Position numbers and translations under genes: made by a program. The notes below the pieces were generated by a model that saw only the letters and a list, made by a program, of their open reading frames with translations, did no database searches and had not been told where the DNA came from. This document shows positions 42,948 through 52,300 of a stretch of 64,000 nt of DNA, piece after piece; the first letter of the stretch is position 1, and the number at the start of each line of letters is the position of its first letter. Location: positions 6,121-70,120 of the forward strand of contig NZ_CALPCM010000013.1 in the NCBI RefSeq assembly GCF_943193015.1, written 5' to 3'. This DNA is from Hominisplanchenecus_A murintestinalis (GTDB lineage: Bacteria > Bacillota > Clostridia > Lachnospirales > Lachnospiraceae).

Positions 42948-44138
42948 CTATTTAATATATTTTTTCAAATCTTCTACCCTGTCAACCTTCTCCCAGGGAA
43001 GATCCAGATCATTGCGTCCAAAATGTCCGTATGCCGCTGTCTGCTTATAAAGCGGACGGCGCAGATCCAGCATCTTGATAATACCTGCCGGACGCAAATC
43101 GAAGTTCTCCCTCACGATTTCCGTTAACTTCTCGTCAGAAAGTTTTCCTGTTCCAAAAGTATCTACCATAACAGAAGTAGGACGCGCCACACCGATGGCA
43201 TAAGAAAGCTGGATTTCACATTTGTCTGCCAATCCCGCTGCCACAATATTCTTTGCCACATACCGCGCTGCATATGCTGCAGAACGGTCTACCTTCGTGC
43301 AGTCCTTTCCTGAGAATGCGCCGCCGCCGTGACGTGCATATCCGCCGTAAGTATCCACAATAATCTTCCGTCCGGTCAGTCCGCTGTCTCCATGAGGTCC
43401 TCCGATAACAAATCGTCCGGTAGGATTGATGAAAAATTTCGTCTCTCCATCTACCATATCCTGCGGAAGAATGACGTCAAACACATGCTTCTTAATATCC
43501 TCATGAATCTGTTCCTGGGTCACGTCCGGGTCATGCTGCGTCGAAAGCACTACCGCGTCCAGTCTTGCCGGTCTGCCATTTTCATCATACTCTACACTCA
43601 CCTGGGTTTTACCGTCAGCCCGCAGGTAAGGCAGCGTCCCATCTTTACGGACTTTCGTAAGCTGCAGCGCCAGCTTATGCGCCAATGAAATCGGATATGG
43701 CATATATTCTTCTGTTTCATTGCTCGCATAACCGAACATCATACCCTGGTCTCCGGCGCCGATTGCCTCTATTTCCTCGTCAGACATCTCATTTTCCTTT
43801 GCCTCCAGAGCCTTGTCCACACCCATTGCAATATCCGTAGACTGCTCGTCAATCGCAGTGATCACGCCGCAGGTATCTGCATCAAACCCATATTTCCCTC
43901 TGGTATAACCGATTTCCCTCACGGTGTCGCGCACGATTTTCTGAATATCTACATATGCTTTCGTAGTAATCTCGCCCATAACCAGAACAAGCCCTGTCGT
44001 GATAGCCGTCTCACATGCTACGCGGCTCATCGGGTCCTGCTCCAGCAGTGCGTCCAAAATCGCGTCGGAAATCTGGTCGCACATCTTGTCCGGATGCCCT
44101 TCTGTTACTGATTCGGAAGTAAACAACAATTTTTCCAT
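42948..44138 (-). CDS. metK: S-adenosylmethionine synthetase
   Basis: A 396-residue enzyme making SAM from methionine and ATP. The methionine and ATP motifs TEGHPDKMCDQISDA, GAGDQGMMFGYA, GRFVIGGPHGDSGLTGRK and GGGAFSGKD are intact. The ATG at 44138 (MEKLLFTSESV) has AAAGGAGGATTTC in front. The gene lies behind a SAM-I riboswitch and terminator, so it should be repressed by its own product. Confidence 0.98.
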   Translation of the reverse strand: MEKLLFTSESVTEGHPDKMCDQISDAILDALLEQDPMSRVACETAITTGLVLVMGEITTKAYVDIQKIVRDTVREIGYTRGKYGFDADTCGVITAIDEQSTDIAMGVDKALEAKENEMSDEEIEAIGAGDQGMMFGYASNETEEYMPYPISLAHKLALQLTKVRKDGTLPYLRADGKTQVSVEYDENGRPARLDAVVLSTQHDPDVTQEQIHEDIKKHVFDVILPQDMVDGETKFFINPTGRFVIGGPHGDSGLTGRKIIVDTYGGYARHGGGAFSGKDCTKVDRSAAYAARYVAKNIVAAGLADKCEIQLSYAIGVARPTSVMVDTFGTGKLSDEKLTEIVRENFDLRPAGIIKMLDLRRPLYKQTAAYGHFGRNDLDLPWEKVDRVEDLKKYIK

Positions 44139-44201
44139 GAAATCCTCCTTTGTCCAATGACTGTATTCTCTCATTCACCAAAGATCAACTCTACGGATAA
44201 G

Positions 44202-44223
44202 AAAAGGCCCGCATAAGCGGACC
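44202..44223 (-). terminator. SAM-riboswitch-controlled terminator
   Basis: GGTCCGC-TTAT-GCGGGCC (with one G-U pair) is followed on the minus strand by TTTTCTTATC, 26 bases after the SAM-I aptamer and 64 bases before metK. Confidence 0.85.
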
Positions 44224-44248
44224 TCCTATCTTTATCGACAAGTAAATC

Positions 44249-44345
44249 CTCTTATTGTTCGATTGCTCGCTCAGGTTGGCACCTTCCTTATAGGGGTTGC
44301 CGTGGTTTCACAGATCCTTTGTATCTCCACCACTCTGAATAAGAG
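44249..44345 (-). ncRNA. SAM-I (S-box) riboswitch
   Basis: On the minus strand the S-box core appears in order: CTCTTATT (P1), CAGAGTGGTGGAG, a P2 loop with GTGAAACCACGGCAACC, AAGGTGCCAACCTG, GAGCGAGC and AATAAGAG closing P1. The aptamer controls metK through the terminator at 44202-44223. Confidence 0.95.
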
Positions 44346-44371
44346 AAAATATTATATTTATCTGCTTCTAT

Positions 44372-44400
44372 ACCATACCTCATTTCTGAGTGTACGTCAA
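44372..44400 (-). promoter_or_regulatory. metK promoter
   Basis: On the minus strand TTGACG (44400-44395), a 17-base spacer and TATGGT (44377-44372), about 30 bases before the SAM-I aptamer. Confidence 0.65.
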
Positions 44401-44428
44401 GTACTTTGCTCTATTTGTTTGTCAGATA

Positions 44429-44571
44429 GTAACAGTTCAGCCTTCGGCTTCACTGTTACGGAATCCAGCCCATTTAAAGTTTGCTGTTCGCAAAGGGCTG
44501 GATTCTCTGGCTGAATTTACGCATTCTCACAGACTTTGCAGCAAGTGCAAAGTCCTGGGCTGAACTGTTAC
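44429..44571 (-). mobile_element. Non-autonomous palindromic element, copy A
   Basis: The 143-bp element starts GTAACAGTTCAGCC and ends GGCTGAACTGTTAC, perfect 14-base terminal inverted repeats. It is flanked by GTCAGATA (44421-44428) and GTCAGCTA (44572-44579), an 8-base target duplication with one change. An inner stem (GAATCCAGCCC / GGGCTGGATTC) is present. The body matches the reverse complement of copy B (55516-55630), apart from about 28 extra bases near the left end. No open reading frame is inside. Confidence 0.85.
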
Positions 44572-44585
44572 GTCAGCTACGCAGC

Positions 44586-44615
44586 AAGGGGATGCATTCG
44601 AATCCGCATCCCCTT
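44586..44615 (-). terminator. Terminator after the second GH20 gene
   Basis: AAGGGGATGC (44586-44595) pairs with GCATCCCCTT (44606-44615) around 10 bases, about 31 bases after the GH20 stop. T-runs are short. Confidence 0.6.
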
Positions 44616-44645
44616 TGAGTAAACTGCCTCCCGGCCGCCACACTT

Positions 44646-47600
44646 TTATTTTACTTTTGTCTTTTTCCCTGCTCCGGCCTTTTTCAGCTGTTTTAAAAGT
44701 TTTGCTTTCTGCTTCTTGCTCATCTTCTTAGCGCTTACAGTCAGTTTCGCTGATGTTTTCTTAAACGCCCCTGTCTTAATGCTCTTCAGCGCTTTTCCTT
44801 TCAACTGAACGGACTTCAGGTTTTTACAGCCCATAAACGCCTGCTTGCTGATTGTAGTGACATTCGTCCCAAGGACTACCTTTTTCAGTTTGGTATTCCC
44901 CTTCATCACGCTTGCCCCAACTTCTGTCACCTTACAGGTTACGCCTGCAATCTTAACCGTAGCAGGAACATTTAATGTCGCTTTCTTTTTGTTAATTACA
45001 CTTACAAGCTTTGCAGTCTTATTCTTTGCGTTAATTACTTTGTAGCGTCCGTTGCCCACCTTCTCCTCAGCACCGGATTTGAAAATCGGCTTCACCGGGT
45101 TTGGATTACCCGGATTTGGATTGCTTGGGTTTGGATTGCCTGGGTTTGGATTACCTGGGTTTGGATTGCCTGGGTTTGGATTACCTGGATCCGGTACAAT
45201 TATTTTCTGCAATTTAGCTTTTGCTGCCGCCAGAGCATCCAATGCGGCCTTTGCTTCTTTCTGCAATGCATTCGGATTTCCCAGAATCTCCTTCAGGTCA
45301 GCCAGCGCTTTTGCATATTCGGCGGCAGACTCTGCCGTATATTCTTTCAAATTCACTTTTTCTGCTTCTGCCACTGCTGAAGAAACACTATCCATATCTG
45401 CCGGTCTTTCAACTAATGCCACCTCAAGTTTCTCCATGATGTCTGCTACTTCCGCTTTCGTTACAGGATTCTTCAGAATTTTTTCTGCCTCTTTCAGATA
45501 TTCTTTAAGCAGAGCCACGCTCTCCTCTGTATACAGGCTTTCATCAATATTCTTAAGCTCCTCTGCCCTCTCTTCCTGTTTTGCCTGAAGCTCAGACGTT
45601 TCTATGTTATTTTCCACCTCCGGCTTACGGACAAGCAGACTGTCCAGGCTCTGAACACTTCCATAAGCTGCAAAGAGATCTTCAATCGTGCTGTTCTGGC
45701 TGCTTACAATCGTTTCTATCATTGCAATCGCCTCTGTTACGGCATTCCAGCTCTGCGCTGTATAGTCTGAACTGTTCAAATTCTTATATGGCGCCAATGC
45801 TGTCGTTATCGCATCTCTATTTACGTTTACATGGTATAGATTCAGCTCTGCAGCCGTTCCATGCGTCGCTTCGCTGGCTAAAATATTCAGCTTCACACTC
45901 TTCGCTTCAATCGGCTCAAACACTGCTGCCTTTTCCGTCATATCAGACGCCCAGGTGCCGCTAGCATAATTTGTCACTACCGTTCCATCTGCCTTTGTGA
46001 TATCAATGCTGTACTGTGTAATACGTCCGTTCGTACTATTCTGCCTTGGCAGATAAGTCAGCATATTAACCGTCTTTGCCGCATTATTATTAAATGTAAG
46101 CGTCAGATAATGGTCGTGATCTTTCGTCTCATTTTTTTCTGAGCTCTGAGACCAGTCTGTATGCCAATAAGTTGTCGTATCTCCGTCCAATACAGCCGGG
46201 AAACGCCCCTCTGAATGATCCGAACAGCCGGTAGCAGTCATTTCTCCCTGCGGAACCGCAGCGCTGCTGTAATCGCCTGTAATCGGCTTCTCAACAGATA
46301 CTGTCACTCCATCTATAAGTCCTTTGAAACTCTTTGTCACACTTCCGATACGTCCCAGCGGAAGCATCATCGTAGCTGTCTTTGTAATGCCTGTCTGTGC
46401 CAGTTTCGCGCTCAATTCCGTAGTTTCATGATTCGCAAAATAAATGTCCGGATTATTATTCTTGGAAATAATAGTTGTTCCATTTCCTTTTGTAACTGTT
46501 GCCAGATTGCCATCTTCGTCATATATCTTATTATCAATAAGCGTGCCATTTACATACAGTTCCGGAGTATCTTTTGCTCCTTTGAAGGTCAGCTCTACCC
46601 ACACGCCCTTCGGAAGCGTATAGTTAAAGGAATAATCATATCCTTCTCTTGAAAATCCGACTTTTCCTGTATGCTTCTGTACTGCCTTAATCGCATACGT
46701 ACCGTAAGCCCCGAATGCATCTTTTGATTCACACAGAATCTGTTCGCCTTCAGCATCTGCGTCCATCTTCACCCTCATCGTAAGGGTTCCATTTCCCCCA
46801 ATCTTATCAAGATTATCTGGAGTCGTCAGATAACTCTCTCCGCCGTTCAGCCTCAATGCCTTGCTGCCGTCTGAATCTGCCTGTGTGACATTTTTACTGT
46901 CTGCCGCGTCATAACTGTTCGCACTGGAATCCTCGGTAAGCGCCTCATCAAATGTATAGTCCAGAACTGTTTTTGTTACCGAATCAACCTCTCCGTATAC
47001 TTTTGTTCCCGGAGCCGTCCCCAGCTTCTCTACATCTGCCCTAAGTTCTTCATATGTCCTGTCCGCTGCTTCGCCCCACAGCCTTGCGCTGTATGCCGGA
47101 AGCGGCTGATAGAAACGGTCGAAGGAATCGTACTGAGAAATACCATTTCCGCGGGTATCCACACTGTCATGCCAAATCGCATAGCACCCGCCAAGAATCT
47201 GGTCGTCGCCCTCGCTTACATTCAGATTTCCGATACTGTTCGGTTCCCATGAATTATAGATGTTCTGTGCATTAATATAATCATTATAATATCCTGCCGC
47301 AGGTACAATATAGTTATCTCCCTCCAGCGTATTAATCAAGTCATATCCCAGATTATACATCACCTGCGGATTCGCATACCCTGTATTCCAGACATTCAGC
47401 TGCACGTCTTCTGACGGAACCGGGGTAGTACCCGCCTTGTTCGTAAGGCTTCCCCACATACGGACAGTCCTGGTCTTCCCATCCGCCGTCTTTGTTCCCT
47501 GCACAAACTCAATCATTTCTTTCGAGAACCTGCGGAACAGTTCTTTTCCTACTTCTCCTTCTTCTCCATGATACTCGTCTGTACCAATGTGAATCGTGTC

Positions 47601-49265
47601 AATATCTGCAAAGACTGCATCCTTGCCCCCATCAAAATACTCCTGCCAGATGCTCTTTGCCCACGCGAAGGAACCCTCATTCGTAAGATTCAGCTCTTCA
47701 ATCAGATAACCATGCGATCCTCCTGCTTTCTTTGTCATATATTCCTCGTATACCCTTGTAATCGGCAATGCATGGGCCGGCATATCAAATTCCGGTACGA
47801 TACTCACCCCTCTTGTCTGGGCGTCTTTCACAAACTCCTTAAAGTCTTCTTTCGTATAATACATATCCTGCGACGTCAGGGTCACGCCTGTTTCTTCATT
47901 CTTCTTATCAGACTCAAGACGGAACCCTGCATATGACTTAGCTATTGCAGTTTCCATATCCGGATAATCTTCATGGAAAATCAGATTATCGCTTAAATGA
48001 AGCTGGAAACTGTTCATCTTATACCAGGACATATTTCTTGCAAAATCATATACCGTTTCCAGGTCAAACGGCTTTCTCCCCAAGTCAAAACTGAACGCAC
48101 GCACTTCATACTTAGGATAATCCCTGACAATACCCCTTGGCATGACGCCCTGTGTCTGCTTCAGAATCTGGAGGATACTGATAACGCCCCAGTAAACGCC
48201 CACTGCATCGGAAGCTTCTACCAATACAGCATTTCCGATTTTCAGGACATAGCCTTCTTTTCCAAGCCCTTTCTCTGCGGTATCTAATGTCAGATAGAAG
48301 TCTCCTTTGGAAACATCCTTGATTCCGCCTGTCACTACCTGAATCGGAGAACCTGTAATTATTTCATAATCTTCTGCAAACTTCTTTGCTGCATCTGCCA
48401 GCTCTTTATCCGCCACGATTTTGCTCACGGCAGAAACTGCAAACTGCCCCTGAGTACCATGCCATTCCTGCAGCTCCGGAATCACAGATGGCTTCGCATT
48501 CGCATTTTCTTCCGGCTCATACCTTCCCGGAACGGATATCGTATACTCTTGTGAATTTGCTTTCTCCCCATTCACAGAAACCTCGTAAAATCCTTTTACC
48601 ACTTTATCTGAAAGCGGTTTATAAATCGTTCCGTCCTCGCCAATCACCTGTTCGTAATCTGCGCAGAAGCGGACTTTCACACCATCGCCCAGATCCGGCA
48701 TGGAAATATGTGTTCCGTCTTCGGAAATCTCCGGCGCTGTAACACGAGCCACAAGTTCCAGAGCGCTCACCGGAATTTCCCCTTCATAAACTTCAAATTC
48801 ATAAACCGATACAACGTTCCAGGATGTTTCACCCCCTAAACCATCGGCCGTAAAAGTTTTGATATTCAGACGCACATACTGTGCCTGTACCGGAGCATCC
48901 AAAGTAATCTTCTGCACCGTTTCCGCAGGCTTTTGCGTAAAGCTGGCTACCTCCGTCCAACTGTTTCCATCATTCGATGTCTCAATCGCATAGTTTGTAG
49001 CGTTTCTCCTCTCCCATTTCACAACGAAGCCCTTCATGGTCTGCACGCTGTCCCATGCAAGCTGCAGCGTCTGATCCCTGTCTCCTCTTGCGCTCGCCCA
49101 CCTGGTTGCACCATCCCCGTCGTTTGCCTTCGATGCCGGATAATCACTCGTTTCCGTACTGGATGCTGTGGCTGTGGCGCTTAACGCCAGATTCTCATCA
49201 TTTGCTTTTGCCGTCAGCGCCGGAAGCTGTATGGAACCAAGCGTGACGCAGACTGCCAGTGCCAA
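44646..49265 (-). CDS. Secreted GH20 glycosidase 2 (start codon problem)
   Basis: A protein of about 1539 residues. Order of parts: hydrophobic export signal, F5/8 type C (CBM32-like) domain (about 25-165), GH20 b-domain (about 255-375), GH20 catalytic barrel (about 385-745) with the catalytic pair in HIGTDEYHG (D563-E564), a laminin-G-like domain, a second F5/8 type C domain (about 1005-1130), FIVAR-like helical repeats, a PGNPNP linker, a BspA-type LRR and a basic KKMSKKQ tail. It should release GlcNAc, GalNAc or lacto-N-biose units from host or milk glycans. The only available start in frame is TTG at 49265, which leaves the signal without its basic head. See the finding on a likely one-base deletion at about 49299. 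Confidence 0.85.
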   Translation of the reverse strand: MALAVCVTLGSIQLPALTAKANDENLALSATATASSTETSDYPASKANDGDGATRWASARGDRDQTLQLAWDSVQTMKGFVVKWERRNATNYAIETSNDGNSWTEVASFTQKPAETVQKITLDAPVQAQYVRLNIKTFTADGLGGETSWNVVSVYEFEVYEGEIPVSALELVARVTAPEISEDGTHISMPDLGDGVKVRFCADYEQVIGEDGTIYKPLSDKVVKGFYEVSVNGEKANSQEYTISVPGRYEPEENANAKPSVIPELQEWHGTQGQFAVSAVSKIVADKELADAAKKFAEDYEIITGSPIQVVTGGIKDVSKGDFYLTLDTAEKGLGKEGYVLKIGNAVLVEASDAVGVYWGVISILQILKQTQGVMPRGIVRDYPKYEVRAFSFDLGRKPFDLETVYDFARNMSWYKMNSFQLHLSDNLIFHEDYPDMETAIAKSYAGFRLESDKKNEETGVTLTSQDMYYTKEDFKEFVKDAQTRGVSIVPEFDMPAHALPITRVYEEYMTKKAGGSHGYLIEELNLTNEGSFAWAKSIWQEYFDGGKDAVFADIDTIHIGTDEYHGEEGEVGKELFRRFSKEMIEFVQGTKTADGKTRTVRMWGSLTNKAGTTPVPSEDVQLNVWNTGYANPQVMYNLGYDLINTLEGDNYIVPAAGYYNDYINAQNIYNSWEPNSIGNLNVSEGDDQILGGCYAIWHDSVDTRGNGISQYDSFDRFYQPLPAYSARLWGEAADRTYEELRADVEKLGTAPGTKVYGEVDSVTKTVLDYTFDEALTEDSSANSYDAADSKNVTQADSDGSKALRLNGGESYLTTPDNLDKIGGNGTLTMRVKMDADAEGEQILCESKDAFGAYGTYAIKAVQKHTGKVGFSREGYDYSFNYTLPKGVWVELTFKGAKDTPELYVNGTLIDNKIYDEDGNLATVTKGNGTTIISKNNNPDIYFANHETTELSAKLAQTGITKTATMMLPLGRIGSVTKSFKGLIDGVTVSVEKPITGDYSSAAVPQGEMTATGCSDHSEGRFPAVLDGDTTTYWHTDWSQSSEKNETKDHDHYLTLTFNNNAAKTVNMLTYLPRQNSTNGRITQYSIDITKADGTVVTNYASGTWASDMTEKAAVFEPIEAKSVKLNILASEATHGTAAELNLYHVNVNRDAITTALAPYKNLNSSDYTAQSWNAVTEAIAMIETIVSSQNSTIEDLFAAYGSVQSLDSLLVRKPEVENNIETSELQAKQEERAEELKNIDESLYTEESVALLKEYLKEAEKILKNPVTKAEVADIMEKLEVALVERPADMDSVSSAVAEAEKVNLKEYTAESAAEYAKALADLKEILGNPNALQKEAKAALDALAAAKAKLQKIIVPDPGNPNPGNPNPGNPNPGNPNPSNPNPGNPNPVKPIFKSGAEEKVGNGRYKVINAKNKTAKLVSVINKKKATLNVPATVKIAGVTCKVTEVGASVMKGNTKLKKVVLGTNVTTISKQAFMGCKNLKSVQLKGKALKSIKTGAFKKTSAKLTVSAKKMSKKQKAKLLKQLKKAGAGKKTKVK
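45095..45190 (-). repeat. 18-bp tandem repeat encoding the PGNPNP linker
   Basis: About five units of an 18-base repeat (GGTTTGGATTACCTG-like on the plus strand) encode alternating PGNPNP hexapeptides with one PSNPNP variant. It is a flexible spacer between the FIVAR region and the LRR tail of GH20 protein 2. The unit number may vary between strains. Confidence 0.85.
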
Positions 49266-49310
49266 AGCGCCTGCCTTCTTAAATCTTTCTGCCTTTACAT
49301 ATCTTCCCGT

Positions 49311-49354
49311 AATAGTTTGGCTGCCAGTTTTTACAAACTGGCAGCCAAACTATT
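49311..49354. repeat. 20-bp perfect hairpin between the GH20 genes
   Basis: AATAGTTTGGCTGCCAGTTT and its exact complement are separated by 4 bases, starting 20 bases after the first GH20 stop. No U-tract follows on the minus strand. The next bases are the ribosome-site region of the second GH20 gene. Confidence 0.8.
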
Positions 49355-49374
49355 ATCAAAAAATTCTCTTTCAA

Positions 49375-52300
49375 CTATTTCTGCTTATATACCGCTTTCT
49401 TGCCCATTCCCGCTTTCCTGAATTTTGTTTTCAAAGCTTTAAACTGTTTCTTTGACATTTTCTTCGGTGCAGTCACTTTACATTTTGCCGCTGTTCCTTT
49501 AAATACTTTTTTCCCTGACAGTTTCGGTACTTTTGTGCCCTTCAAAGTAACTGTTTTCAGCTTCTTACTACCAAAAAATGCATTAGAACCGATACTTGCC
49601 ACATTGGAGCCGAGCTCTACAGAAGCAAGCTTCTTACACTTCTGGAACACCTTCGCCTGAATTGCCGTAACCTTAAAAGTATAGCCGTCAATTACTACTG
49701 TTGCCGGAATCTTTACCCTCTTTGCGTTCTTATTCCTGAGCTTTGATACAGCCACTGTACCATCTTTTGCATCAGACTTTGTTACTTTAAACTCCAGTAC
49801 CTTGTCTTTGGAAACAGCTACTGTGCCTTTTGCCGGAACCTTCGGCTGCGGCTCTGGCGACGGTGTCGGTTGGAAGCCTGGAGGCGTTGGCTGGGGATTC
49901 GGCTGAACGGTTCCTCCTGAAGATTTTTTAACCAGCTTTGTTTCCCTCAGCTTCTTTAATGCTTTATCTATCTCTGGCTGTGCCGCAGCCGGATTCCGCA
50001 GGACAGACAGGGCTTCTGAGAGCGCCTTCTTTAATGCCTCTACAGATTCCTCTGTGTATCCGCTGGTATCCTTTAGCTGATTTTCCGCATCTTTCACAGC
50101 CTTTATCATCTCTGTGTCATCTACAGTCTTTGGAGCAAGCGCTTCCTCTGCCCTGCGCAGCGCTGCAAGAGCTGTATCTATCTCAGTTTTTGTCGCATTT
50201 GGTTTCGCAAGGATATTCTTTGCATCGGCAAGAGCCTTTTTATATGTTTCCGCACTTGCATACGTGCAGCCGCTTACGTCTGCTTCCTCTGCTACCGCCT
50301 TTTTAATCTCACTAATATTCACGAGTTCTGCTTTCTTTGTCTGCAGGCTGTTCCATGCTTCTATTTTCTGCTCCTCTGTTGCATTTGGATTACTTAAAAT
50401 GTTCTTGAGATTTTCTGCTTCTGCCTGATATTCTGCAAATCCCTCAGAAGTATAATCCCCGGCATCCGCCTGCTCTGCTTCTTTTACTGCATCAGACAAC
50501 TTATTTTCTATCGGTTTCACCGTCAGCTTTTCCGCCGCCTGCTGAAGCTTTTCACATGCATAAAGGCATTCTTCCTCCGTGCTGTCCGGTTTATTTATCA
50601 CTGCCAGCACAGTTTCACGGACATCCATAAATGCTTTCCAGCTGATATCTGTGTACTCCCCTTCTTTAAAATCCGCATACTTATTCAGCTCTTCCTGAAG
50701 CTTTTCACCATTAAACACCTCTGTCTGCTCATACAGATTTAATTCCGCTATTGTCCCGTGAACACCCACATCGTCACCGATAGACTCATCTATTTTTAAG
50801 GTAACTTTCCTGGCTTCAACCGGTTCAAACACCACTGTCTTCCTGCTTGCGTTATCTGCCCATTCCCTATCTGCCACAGTCACGGTCGTCCCGTCGGCCT
50901 TTTCCACAAGGACCCTGTATTGCAAAATCCTTCCGTTATTGCGATCCTGCCTTGGCAGATATGTCAGCTTTGCAACTGTCCTTGGATTTCCATCTTTAAA
51001 GGTAAGCGAAACTTTATGATGATCCTCATCAGAAAGTGACAAATCATTGCTCCAGTTACTATGCCAGAACGTATCGGGGTTTCCGTCCAGTACAAACCTT
51101 GCCGGCCTTTCGTTTCCGCTCTGATCTGCCTCAGAGCAGGCAGACGCCTCCATCTCATTCTGCGGAATCAGGCCGCGTTCATCATTGATTTCCAATTCCT
51201 TGCCAACTGTCACAGAATCTATCTGTCCCTTGAAACTCTTTGTCGTGCTTCCGACGCGTCCAAACGGAATCATCAGCGTGACTACCTTTTTAATATTAGA
51301 AGGCAGGGCCGCCGTCAATTCCCTGTCAGGATGGTTCTCAAAATACATATCGGGATTATTATCCACCAATTCTCCATTTACATATAGCTCTGCCGTATTG
51401 TTTCCTCCGCAGAACATTAATTCCACCCATTTGCCTTTTGGAAGCGTATAGTTAAAGGAATAATCATATCCTTCTCTTGAGAATCCGACTTTTCCTGTAT
51501 TTTTCTGCACCGCTTTAATCGCGTATGTCCCATATGTTCCAAACGCATCCTTTGACTCACAGAGAATCTGCTCTCCCTCTGCATCTGCATCCATTTTGAC
51601 TTTCATAGTCAAAGATGCGCCAGAACCGAATACATCCAGCGGGCTCTCCGCATAGCTTTCTCCGCCTTTAAGCTGTAGCGCCTTTCCCGTATCTGACGAT
51701 ACCTGCTCCACATTTTTCATTTCCGTCAAATCATAGCCATTTCCACTGGCATCCTGTTCCATTGACTCGTCAAATGTGTACTTTGCCGCCTCTTTCCCTA
51801 TGGAATCAACCTCTGATATAATCTTTGTACCTGGCGCCGTCCCTGTCTTATCTGCAAGCTCTGCAAACGCATCATATTCTTTGCTCGCCTCGCCCCACAG
51901 CTTCGCGCTATACGCAGGCAGCGGCTGAAGAAAACGCACAAAAGAATCGTACTCGGAATTTCCGTTTGCACGGGTATCGATGTTGTCATGCCAAAGCGCG
52001 TAGCATCCTCCCAGCATCTGGTCATCCCCTGCTTTTGCTGTAAAGTTACTGATGACATTCGGCCTCCAGTTTCTATATATCGCCCCCAAAGACCTGTAAT
52101 CTCCGTAACTGCCCTCACCGCCGGTATTTCCAGGAACAATATAATTTGTATAAAGCGTGTTAATCAAATCAAAGCCCGCATTATACATATCTGTGGGATT
52201 TGCATAAGAACCCGTTTCCCAAATATTAAGCTGTACGTCCTTAGACGTTACCCTCGGGGTTCCATTAATTCCGCCTTTATTGGAAAGACTGCCCCACATA

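Noticed and set aside
45095..45190. Regular short repeats that could suggest a CRISPR array
   Set aside because: The 18-base units have no spacers and encode an in-frame PGNPNP linker.
49311..49354. Calling the GH20 intergenic hairpin a normal terminator
   Set aside because: There is no U-tract after it on the coding strand, so it is listed as a repeat/hairpin only.
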